Shown here: piece after piece, positions 21,373 through 28,938 of the stretch
Numbering within the stretch: position 1 is the first letter of the stretch
Layout: each line of letters starts with the position of its first letter
From: a virus
Length of the DNA: 28,938 nucleotides
Virus record (IMG/VR): IMGVR_UViG_3300046517_001251
Span: 1 to 28,938 of that record
Strand: one strand, 5' to 3'
Made by a program: the position numbers and the translations under genes
Notes under the pieces: generated by a model
The model's input: only the letters and a program-made list of their open reading frames with translations
What the model was told of the DNA's origin: nothing
The model's database searches: none

Positions 21373-22286
21373 GCGGAAGGACCGGCATCGCGCGGGTCAA
21401 ACGAACGCCGACCCCCAACAAGCCACCGCCCGACAACATGCTGCTCGATGGCGAGATCTGCATCGAGCAGAACGATCCAATGCGCATCTGGGTCGGCGTG
21501 CCGACGTCGCTGGATCCTTCAGGGCGTCGGCTGCTCTACGACAAAAGCACGCTCGCGCCTGGCGGCAGCCTGACGACGGTCGTCCACGATGCGTCGATGG
21601 CGGGCGATGGCTCGCCCGCGAGTCCGTTGTCGCTCAACCAGGCGACGCAGACCCAACGCGCGGGCGCGCGTGTCGCCACGCCAGCGGAAGTCGCCGCCGT
21701 CACGCCGGACGATCTGCATATCGTGACACCGCAGGGTCTGCGCACGCAGACCGGCCTGAACGTCACGGCTCTGCAAACAACCAACAAGACGATCATTCCG
21801 GCGATCAACGAGATCCTCGATGCCATCGCCGCCGTGCTCGGGGTGCTGGTGTTCGCGGGGATCTATGACCCCTCGACGCATGAGGGGCGCTACAACGGGC
21901 ACGGCGGCATGCCTCTGGGCGGGCCGCTACCGCTGCCGCCATCGACCGCCGGAAACGATAACGCCTTCCTGATCTGCTTCAAGGACGGGCCCGGTGGCGG
22001 GCCGAACGAACCCGCCGAGCCGCTCCATATGGAGGATTGGCTGGTCTCCGATGGGGACTCCTGGGTGCCGATCCATTTGCACCGGGTATCGATCCTGGCG
22101 CGTAACGTCGGCGTGGTTCCTCCCGTGGCCGGTGGCAGTGATGTTCAGCTCGCGTTGGAGAACATCTGGGAGGTCGCGCAGTCTTCGCTGCAAAACCTAT
22201 ATTTCGTTTCCCCAACGTTTACCGGCGACGGGCTGACGCCCGGCACCGCGCTCGACATCGGCGTCATCGACGCCGGGACATACTGA
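21369..22286 (+). CDS. Tail appendage / short fibre protein
   Basis: A 305-residue protein overlapping its predecessor by ATGA. Residues 11-58 (KRTPTPNKPP, LLDGEICIEQNDPMRIWVGV, PTSLDP) match the start of the giant fibre encoded next, so this looks like a shared attachment module. The middle holds TQTQRAGARVATPAEVAAVT and HIVTPQGL, a motif common in tail fibres. A later section (LVFAGIYDPSTHEGRYNG, EDWLVSDGDSWVPI) resembles baseplate or appendage domains. It probably forms a short fibre or adapter. A 46-base gap holding a palindrome follows. Confidence 0.78.
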   Translation: MSGRTGIARVKRTPTPNKPPPDNMLLDGEICIEQNDPMRIWVGVPTSLDPSGRRLLYDKSTLAPGGSLTTVVHDASMAGDGSPASPLSLNQATQTQRAGARVATPAEVAAVTPDDLHIVTPQGLRTQTGLNVTALQTTNKTIIPAINEILDAIAAVLGVLVFAGIYDPSTHEGRYNGHGGMPLGGPLPLPPSTAGNDNAFLICFKDGPGGGPNEPAEPLHMEDWLVSDGDSWVPIHLHRVSILARNVGVVPPVAGGSDVQLALENIWEVAQSSLQNLYFVSPTFTGDGLTPGTALDIGVIDAGTY

Positions 22287-22287
22287 T

Positions 22288-22301
22288 CCGATACATATCG
22301 G
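22288..22301. promoter_or_regulatory. Intergenic 14-bp palindrome before the giant fibre
   Basis: CCGATA, CA, TATCGG. It directly follows the stop of the preceding gene and lies about 30 bases before the giant fibre start. There is no U-tract. It could be an operator or a leader hairpin, or chance. Confidence 0.3.
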
Positions 22302-22332
22302 TAACGTCTTCCTGACATGATAGGAGACTGAC

Positions 22333-25300
22333 ATGGCCGTCATTCCGACGATCATCAAGCGCACAGCCACGCCCGGCAATTCGCCGATTGAGGGCTCGCT
22401 GCGTCCTGGCGAGCTGGCCGTCGAGATGGCCGATCCGCTGCGGCTATGGGTCGGCGTGCCGTCGTCGGTCGATCCGGCCATGCAACGGAACATTTTCGAC
22501 GCGGCGTCTGACGTCTACCTGAAGCTCGACGGCGGCACGATGCGCGGTCGGCTCAACCTGGGCACCTCGTCGGCGATCTATCCGCGCCTGGGAACGGCGG
22601 ACGCCGTCGCGGGTTCGGGTCTCGCGGCGTTGACGATGACGATCCAGCCGGGCGTGAGCGACGGTGGTTTCGGCGCGGGCGTCGGGATCGTGGCGGGAAA
22701 CGCGGGGACCACGACGTCCGGCAATGGCGGCAACGTCGGACTGAGCGGCGGCAACGCCAGCCCGCTGGGCGGCGCGGGCGGAGCGATCACTCTTCAGGCG
22801 GGTAGCGGTTTCGAGGACGGCGGCGCTATCCAGATGCGCGCCGGGACCGCCCGCATGGGCGGTGGCGGCGGTGGCGGTGACGTCAATATTGTCCCTGGCG
22901 GGGGACAGGAAGGTGCCAGGGGCGGCGATCTCACGTTGCGCGCTGGCGGTGCCGTCGCCGGGGGTCCGGCGGGGCTCCTGCAGATCGTGGGCGGTATCAC
23001 CATCGGCGGCACGGCGGGCACGATCCAGATCGTCGCCGGGGTCGGCTTCGGCGGTTCGCGCGGGCCCATCATGGTCTCCGGTCTGGGTTCGGTGAAGCCG
23101 ACGCCGGTCGGACAGCTCTGGAACAACGGCGGGCTGGTGGGTCTCGTCGCGGCCAATCCGGCGGCGGACACGCCCGGCTTACCGATCCTGATCCATGCCC
23201 AGGCGGGCGGCGGCGGCGTGGCACCTGGCGGTGGCATCGAGCTGTTCGGCGGATCCTCCAGCACCGGGCCCGGTGGCAACGTCACGCTCGGCGGCGGACT
23301 CAGCACCAGCGGCACGACCGGCCTGATCCGCGTGCTCGGTCTGCCGACCGTGGCGCAGACCGATATTCAGGCGGTGTGGAACAACAACGGCATCCTGAAC
23401 ATCGGCGCGGGCGGCGGCTCGGAGTTCCTGAACGACGCGCCGAGCGACACCTTCGCCTACGGTCGGCGGGACGCGGCCTGGGCCAAGGTGCTCGGGCTGA
23501 CCGGCGGCACGATGATCGGCGATATCGTCATCGACGGATCCGTCGCGCGCGTCACGACGGCGGTCCTGGCGAGCGGCGTGGGCTCAAGCCTGGCGCTGGC
23601 GGTCGCGGCCAGCACCGGCCTGGCGGGTGCCGCTGGCGTGGCGTCGCTGCAGGGCGGCAACGCATCGACCGATGGCATCGGCGGCAACGCGGTGCTACGC
23701 GGCGGCGCGGGCGGGGCGATCTCTGGCAACGCTGGCCAGGCGCGCGTCGAGGGCGGCGCGGGCACGGCGGGCGCGGGCGGCGACGCCTTCGTCAAGGGCG
23801 GCGACTCAGGCATGGGCGCGGGGGGCTCGGTCAACCTTCAGGCGGGATCCAGCGCCACCGGCTACGGCAAGATCAACCTGCTGTCGCTGCCGAACGCGGC
23901 ACAGCCGGACAACGCGGTCTGGAACAACCAGGGCGTGCTCAACATCGGCGCGGGCCGGGCCAACAGCCCGCTGGACGCGCCGCTCGATGCCAATACCTGG
24001 GGACGCTATCAGGGCACCTGGGAGCCTGTCCTGTCGCTGCTCCGGGGCGGCGCGGTGCAGGGCCCGGTCTACGTCCAGAACAACGTCGTGGTGCAGGGCA
24101 TCCTGACGGTCGGCATGAACGGCTACCTGCTCCTTGAGGGTCAGGGCGGGATCGCGCCGCCCATCGTGACCGGAGGGGCGAGCGCGGTCGGCGGCAATGG
24201 CGGCGAGCTGCGGTTGCTGACCGGCGCGGGCGACGGCGCGGGACGCGGTGGCGATATCGTGCTCGACCCTGGCGGCGTCGGCACGGCGGCGGGGCGCATC
24301 CGGCTGGTCGATCTGCCGACCGTGCCGCAGTCCGAGCCGGACGTGGTCTGGAACAACCTGGGCGTGGTCAGCGTCGGCGCTGGCCATTCGGCGATTGAAG
24401 CTCCGGTCGATGGCGTGACCTACGGGCGCAAGGATGCCGCATGGAAAGCGGTGCTGCCGCTGACCGGCGGCGAGCTGTCCGGCAACCTCTACATGGCTCT
24501 GGGCACGTTCATCACGACCCCGGCCATGACCGTTCCCGACATGGTCCGGGCCAACCATCTGTCCATTGGGCCGGGGCATTCAACGGTCGATGTCGGCGCG
24601 GGCAACCTGAACCTCGAAGGCGGCGCGACGACCCAGGCGGGTCCGGCGGGGAACGTGCTCATCAAGGGCGGCAACCCCGGCACGCTGGGCCGGGGCGGCA
24701 ATGTTTACGTGTCGGGCGGCACCGACTCCGCGCTCGGCGGCGGCGAGATCCGCCTCACGGGCGGCACCGGCACGGGCGCGAGCGCGGGCGGCGGCTGGAT
24801 CAGTCTCCAGGGGGGCAACGGGTCAACGCTGGGAACCTCGTCCAATGGCGGCGGCGTGCAAGCCTGGGGCGGGTCCGGCTCCTGGGGCGGCGACAGCACG
24901 TTCGGCGCGGGGAACGGCGGGGATTTTGGCGGCATCGCTTTGTTTCGTGCTGGTAACAGCACCCGCGAAAATGGCGGGCCCATGCTCATCCGCTCGGGCG
25001 TGTCGGCGGAGAACAGCGGCGGCGGCATCATGATCCTGGCCGGGCGCGGCACGAACGATCCCACCAAGACCGGCGCGGGCGGCAAGATCCTGATCATGGG
25101 CGGCGGTGCCCATAATGGCTACGCCGGGGACGTGGCGCTCTACGGCGGCGCGACCTGGGGCGTGGAAGGAAGACCGGGCAACATCCTGCTGCACGGCGGC
25201 AACAGCACCTATGGGGGTTCGACGCAGCCCACGGGCAAGGTGTCCATCATCGGCGGCATCTCTTACGCGAACGTGCAAAGCCCTGGCGGCGAGGTGATCG

Positions 25301-28300
25301 TCAGCGCGGGCGACTCGCAGAACGGGGTGCAGCGCGGTGGCGACCTCACGTTGTCGGGGGGCGTCAACACCATCGACCCGGCGATGAACGGCTACATCAT
25401 CCTGAAGAACCTGCCGAGCACGGCACCGGAGAACCCGGAAGCGTTGTGGTTAAGCAACGGTATTCTGGGCATCGGTTCGAGCGGCACCAACGCCTACATG
25501 CCGATCACGGGCGGGCAGCCGCCAGCCGTGGACTCGGGCGTCGGCGCGGCGGTCAACATCACGGGCGGTCGCGGTGTCAGCATGGGCGGCGCGCTGACCT
25601 TCGACGGTGGCGCGGGGGCCATCGGCGGCAATATCAACCTCATTGGCGGCGTCGGTAGTGGCGCGGGCCGGTCGAGCGGGCACGTCGTCCTCAAGGGCGG
25701 TCATGGGGCCCAGGGTCTGGCTGGCGGCGTCTTCCTGAATGGCGGCGACGGTCTGGACGCGGGCGATATCGGACTCACTGGCGGCAACGCACACGCGAAG
25801 ATCGCGGGCAACATCAACATCCAGGGCGGCATCGCCAACGCCGCCGCCGATCCCGGCGAGGGGCTCGGCGGCTATGTCATGCTCAGGGGCGGTCAGGGCA
25901 AAGGGGTCAGCGGCAGCGTCTTCATCGAGGGCGGCGCGTCACTCGGCGAACAGAGCGAGCCGGGCAACGTCGAGATCCGGGGCGGCAGAAGCCCCAGCGG
26001 CGCGCCATCGCATCGGACCAACGGCAAGGTGCTTATTATCGGGGCCGAAACGTTCGAGAACGGTTTCGTCGCGGGCGGCGACGTCGAGCTGGCGGGCGGG
26101 CCATCCGCCAGCGCCACGCAAATGGGTGGCGACCTCGTGTTGTCGGCGGGGGTAAATAGTGTCGATCCGTTAATGAACGGGCGGATCTTCATCGAGAACG
26201 CGCCGCTCTCGTTCGGCTCGTTCGGCACCATCGGCACCGAGGTGAACGAGAGCGGCGAGGGGATGGACGTCAAGATCGCCGCCGCCGACAGCTCGGGCAC
26301 GTCGGGCATGGGGCTGCTCGGCGGATCGATCCAGATCAAGGCGGGCGATCATACGGACCCGCTGGGGCGCGGTGGCAGCATCTTCATGGTCGCGGGTTCG
26401 TCGGTGGGAGAAAACCGTTACGCTGGCGGTATTTTTCTAAAAGGCGGCAAGGGTGGTTACGGTGGAGGAGCGGTAACCATCTCGGGCGGAGATGCTCAGC
26501 CGGGGAGCAACTCGCAGGGCGGGTATCTCAATCTGTATGGTGGTTACGGCGACGGCACCGGGGCGCTCGGCGGTGTTTATGTCTATGGTTCGACGTTCTC
26601 CGTTGCCGCCGAGTCCCTGTTCCAGCGTGACGTGCTGTTCAGCGCATCCGCGACGCTGCGACCGGAACGCATCTCCTCGCCGGAAGGTAAGGGGTTGTCC
26701 ATTAGCGCCGCGACGTCGATCAACATCATGGGCGGTGTCGGCAGTGTCAGCGGCGACGTCGTGGTCGTGGGCGGCACCGCGCAGAACCCCACCGAAGGTG
26801 ACCCGACCGCCGCTGGCTACGCGAAGCTCCAGGGTGGGCTCGGTTGGAACCGCGCGGCCAATGTTCCCGGCGACGCGATTGTTTCGGGTGGCGATCATAA
26901 TTGGGCCGGTGGTTTGCCGGGCAATGTCGTCATCATGGGCGGTCGTAACAGTGACAGCACGATCTTCGGCGTCATCAAGCTGCAGCATTTGCCGACCGTT
27001 ACGCAAACAGATCCAGATGTCCTCTGGAACAATGCTGGAGTTTTGAACATCGGCGCGGGCGGTGTCGCGGGCGGTGGCGGCGGCGCGGGTCTGCCCACGA
27101 CCGGCGGCACCATGACCGGCGATATCGTCATGACGAACGGCGCGCGGATCACCGCTCCATCCGCCGCTGATGGTTCGCTGGCCATGGGCGAGGATATTGT
27201 TATCGAGGCGGGCAACGCGGATGGAGCGTTCCGAGGCGGCAGCGTTTATTTGCGGGCGGGGCTGAGTGAGGGTTCCGCGCGAGGGGCCATCAATGTTGAT
27301 GGTCCGCTGGTCATGGGTGTCGATAGTTACATTACGTCATCGGACAATTTAACCCTCCATCTCAACGCGCACGTAGCGGTCAGTCAGACGATCTTCACGA
27401 TGGGAGGCCTCACTGGTGCGCCCCAAACAGTAGTTGATACCGATGGCTACGATCTTCGTATCTATTCTAGCAGCGCCAACGGTGTAGGGCTGGGCGGTGA
27501 TCTTATTCTGTTCGGAGGTCCTTCGGGAGCGCATAACGGCGGGCTTGGGTTCGGCAAGGTGTTCGTCGGCGGCGAGACATCTGGCGGCGGCTGGGTCTCC
27601 GCTGTTCATTTCGGCGATGTAATTATTTCTGACTCTCGCCACACCGATATCCTGGCGGGCTCCACGGCGAACGCGGGCAACGTCATCATCCGCCGTCCGC
27701 TGAAGCACCCCAACTCCACCGGGCTCGACGGCAACCTGTTCATTGAGAACCTGCCGACGGTGGCGCAGGCCGATCCACGCGCGGTGTGGGACAACGCGGG
27801 CGTCCTGAACATCGGCGCGGGTGGATCGTCCGGCGGCGCGGGTCTGCCCACGACCGGGGGCACCATGACGGGGCCGCTGCTCCTGGCGAGCGGCCCAAGC
27901 TCTTACGTCCCCATTTCGACCCCGGACGAGCCCGGCGGAAGCAGCCTGGAAGGTGGGGATCTGATCCTCTCGACCGGACTCGGCGATCCCGTGGCGGTCC
28001 TGAAGGCCGGGGATATCCAGTTGATGCCCGGCACGGGCGGCAAGATCCGCGTCCTGGCCGATCTTCAGATGTCCGAGGGGAATATCGTCCTCTTCGAGGA
28101 CCGGGAGATCACGTCGTTCTTCAATCCGCTCGCGGGCGACTCAAGCAACATCATCCTTCGGACAGCCGACTCCACGGGCCTGGCGGGGCGTTCAGGTGAT
28201 ATCCGTCTGATTGGGGGTGTTGGGCCGACCTACGGCGGCGGCATCACCATCGCGTCCGGCGCGGGGGCTTCGGGCGGACCCATACTGATCAGCGCGGGCG

Positions 28301-28938
28301 CGTCCCGTCAGGATGATTTCGGCGGCGCGCCGGTCGTCATCAAGGCGGGTCAGGCCCAGGGCGTGGGCGGTTGGGGCGGCAATCTCGTGCTACAGGCCGG
28401 TGCCACGACGGGTGATGGCGGCGGCGGGCACGTCGAGATCACGGGCGGGTCCGGCGGCACGGGCGACGGCGGCGATGTCATCCTGAACGGCGCGGCGGGA
28501 ACCGCGACCTCGCGTCCCGGTGGCGTTCAAATCAAGGGCGGCGGCGGGCATGTCGCCCCGGACAGCCACGGCGGCAGTGTCAACATCAAGGGCGGCGACG
28601 CGGCCACGCAGGAGGGCGGGGATATCATCCTCACGGCGGGGGCGACGTCCGGCCTGTTCCGGGGCGGCGCGGTCGTGCTCACGGCGGGCCGGTCGGATCT
28701 CGCCCGAGGCGGCGACGCCTCCGTGACCGGCGGGCACTCCTCGACCACCGAGAAGGGCGGTGACGCCGTCCTGACCGGCGGGCGGTCGGACGAGGGGCTG
28801 GGCGGTGACGTCAGGCTCGTCCCCGGCGCGGGCCCGCTCGGGGCTGGCGTGGTCAAGATGACCTTGCCGACGGTGGCGCAGGCGGATCCCGAGGCGGTCT
28901 GGAACAACGCGGGCGCGCTCAACGTCGGCGCGGGTGCC
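22333..28938 (+). CDS. Giant glycine-rich tail fibre, 3' end beyond window
   Basis: One open frame of 2202 codons without stop to the window edge; the start ATG at 22333 has TAGGAGACTGAC upstream. Residues 7-56 form the anchoring module shared with the preceding protein (ELAVEMADPLRLWVGVPSSV). The rest repeats short units of the form GG(D/N/A)(V/I)x(L/I)xGG, as expected of a beta-solenoid or polyglycine-type fibre. Connectors of the form LPTVAQ.D...VWNN.G.LNIGAG recur seven times, several followed by LTGGTMTG, the classic fibre trimerisation or shaft motif. It is probably the host-recognition fibre. A less Gly-rich, less GC-rich segment lies near 27181-27720. No C-terminal knob or chaperone domain is visible because the end is missing. 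Confidence 0.9.
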   Translation, partial: MAVIPTIIKRTATPGNSPIEGSLRPGELAVEMADPLRLWVGVPSSVDPAMQRNIFDAASDVYLKLDGGTMRGRLNLGTSSAIYPRLGTADAVAGSGLAALTMTIQPGVSDGGFGAGVGIVAGNAGTTTSGNGGNVGLSGGNASPLGGAGGAITLQAGSGFEDGGAIQMRAGTARMGGGGGGGDVNIVPGGGQEGARGGDLTLRAGGAVAGGPAGLLQIVGGITIGGTAGTIQIVAGVGFGGSRGPIMVSGLGSVKPTPVGQLWNNGGLVGLVAANPAADTPGLPILIHAQAGGGGVAPGGGIELFGGSSSTGPGGNVTLGGGLSTSGTTGLIRVLGLPTVAQTDIQAVWNNNGILNIGAGGGSEFLNDAPSDTFAYGRRDAAWAKVLGLTGGTMIGDIVIDGSVARVTTAVLASGVGSSLALAVAASTGLAGAAGVASLQGGNASTDGIGGNAVLRGGAGGAISGNAGQARVEGGAGTAGAGGDAFVKGGDSGMGAGGSVNLQAGSSATGYGKINLLSLPNAAQPDNAVWNNQGVLNIGAGRANSPLDAPLDANTWGRYQGTWEPVLSLLRGGAVQGPVYVQNNVVVQGILTVGMNGYLLLEGQGGIAPPIVTGGASAVGGNGGELRLLTGAGDGAGRGGDIVLDPGGVGTAAGRIRLVDLPTVPQSEPDVVWNNLGVVSVGAGHSAIEAPVDGVTYGRKDAAWKAVLPLTGGELSGNLYMALGTFITTPAMTVPDMVRANHLSIGPGHSTVDVGAGNLNLEGGATTQAGPAGNVLIKGGNPGTLGRGGNVYVSGGTDSALGGGEIRLTGGTGTGASAGGGWISLQGGNGSTLGTSSNGGGVQAWGGSGSWGGDSTFGAGNGGDFGGIALFRAGNSTRENGGPMLIRSGVSAENSGGGIMILAGRGTNDPTKTGAGGKILIMGGGAHNGYAGDVALYGGATWGVEGRPGNILLHGGNSTYGGSTQPTGKVSIIGGISYANVQSPGGEVIVSAGDSQNGVQRGGDLTLSGGVNTIDPAMNGYIILKNLPSTAPENPEALWLSNGILGIGSSGTNAYMPITGGQPPAVDSGVGAAVNITGGRGVSMGGALTFDGGAGAIGGNINLIGGVGSGAGRSSGHVVLKGGHGAQGLAGGVFLNGGDGLDAGDIGLTGGNAHAKIAGNINIQGGIANAAADPGEGLGGYVMLRGGQGKGVSGSVFIEGGASLGEQSEPGNVEIRGGRSPSGAPSHRTNGKVLIIGAETFENGFVAGGDVELAGGPSASATQMGGDLVLSAGVNSVDPLMNGRIFIENAPLSFGSFGTIGTEVNESGEGMDVKIAAADSSGTSGMGLLGGSIQIKAGDHTDPLGRGGSIFMVAGSSVGENRYAGGIFLKGGKGGYGGGAVTISGGDAQPGSNSQGGYLNLYGGYGDGTGALGGVYVYGSTFSVAAESLFQRDVLFSASATLRPERISSPEGKGLSISAATSINIMGGVGSVSGDVVVVGGTAQNPTEGDPTAAGYAKLQGGLGWNRAANVPGDAIVSGGDHNWAGGLPGNVVIMGGRNSDSTIFGVIKLQHLPTVTQTDPDVLWNNAGVLNIGAGGVAGGGGGAGLPTTGGTMTGDIVMTNGARITAPSAADGSLAMGEDIVIEAGNADGAFRGGSVYLRAGLSEGSARGAINVDGPLVMGVDSYITSSDNLTLHLNAHVAVSQTIFTMGGLTGAPQTVVDTDGYDLRIYSSSANGVGLGGDLILFGGPSGAHNGGLGFGKVFVGGETSGGGWVSAVHFGDVIISDSRHTDILAGSTANAGNVIIRRPLKHPNSTGLDGNLFIENLPTVAQADPRAVWDNAGVLNIGAGGSSGGAGLPTTGGTMTGPLLLASGPSSYVPISTPDEPGGSSLEGGDLILSTGLGDPVAVLKAGDIQLMPGTGGKIRVLADLQMSEGNIVLFEDREITSFFNPLAGDSSNIILRTADSTGLAGRSGDIRLIGGVGPTYGGGITIASGAGASGGPILISAGASRQDDFGGAPVVIKAGQAQGVGGWGGNLVLQAGATTGDGGGGHVEITGGSGGTGDGGDVILNGAAGTATSRPGGVQIKGGGGHVAPDSHGGSVNIKGGDAATQEGGDIILTAGATSGLFRGGAVVLTAGRSDLARGGDASVTGGHSSTTEKGGDAVLTGGRSDEGLGGDVRLVPGAGPLGAGVVKMTLPTVAQADPEAVWNNAGALNVGAGA
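23341..28935 (+). repeat. Seven connector repeats within the giant fibre
   Basis: Repeats of about 70 bases start near 23341, 23887, 24313, 25411, 26989, 27751 and 28864; the fourth is the most diverged (LPSTAPENPEALWLSNG). A degenerate copy near 23089 keeps only LWNNGG. Intervals vary from 426 to 1578 bases, so the connectors separate Gly-rich blocks of unequal length. Copies 5 and 6 are followed by almost identical DNA encoding GLPTTGGTMTG. Confidence 0.85.

Noticed and set aside
22600-28938. CRISPR-like or DNA-level tandem array
   Set aside because: The repetition follows the protein code (Gly-Gly units), with unequal spacing and degenerate sequence. It is a fibre gene, not an array of identical repeats and unique spacers.

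Overview
The window is GC-rich, densely packed DNA from a tailed double-stranded DNA bacteriophage or prophage. The diagnostic set is a DUF1073-type portal, an SPP1 gp7/Mu F-type head protein, a DUF2213-type prohead protease, a DUF2184-type major capsid protein and a DUF4054-type head-tail protein, followed by tail-fibre genes. GC-rich codon use and a GcrA-like helix-turn-helix protein suggest an alphaproteobacterial host, but this is an inference. No integrase, terminase, RNA gene or CRISPR array is visible, so lytic or temperate lifestyle cannot be decided.

Layout. (1) 1-487: two small leftward genes, the first cut by the window edge. (2) 520-11276: a rightward block with portal, MuF-like protein, a 66-residue helical protein, then two very large multidomain proteins (3402-8576 and 8704-11100) separated and followed by small genes. 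A lone leftward zinc-ribbon gene sits at 3185-3370. The first giant protein begins with the prohead protease and continues into a chain of modules. Across the two proteins, six linkers of the form W/F...(HPR)...G(Q/E)(F/W), mostly followed by polyglycine, separate the modules. The modules include three HExxH metallopeptidase-like domains, a domain with an IDTHA motif resembling HhH-GPD DNA glycosylases, and several uncharacterised domains. This is the organisation of a phage polyvalent protein set, plausibly packaged in the head and injected with the DNA. (3) 11294-11326: a strong hairpin that can terminate transcription from both sides. (4) 11352-15778: eleven leftward small genes, mostly conserved phage proteins of unknown function, in three translationally linked groups. 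A repeated dyad (arms CTCTTG/CAAGAG, 11-base spacer) lies at the group boundaries. (5) 15887-22286: rightward morphogenesis resumes with scaffold-like protein, small decoration-type protein, major capsid protein, a run of small genes including an HTH/zinc-ribbon regulator, the DUF4054 protein and two tail-appendage proteins. (6) 22333 to the end: one open frame of at least 2202 codons encoding a giant glycine-rich tail fibre that continues beyond the window.

How it fits together. Portal, MuF protein, protease, scaffold, decoration protein and major capsid build the prohead. The large polyvalent proteins probably ride inside the head and act in the host cell on entry. The leftward cassette looks like a separately controlled early or accessory block placed between the protease and its likely scaffold partner. 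The appendage genes at the right end share an N-terminal anchoring segment and probably form host-recognition fibres. The most unusual content is the linker-delimited module chain, the dyad-punctuated leftward cassette and the giant fibre.
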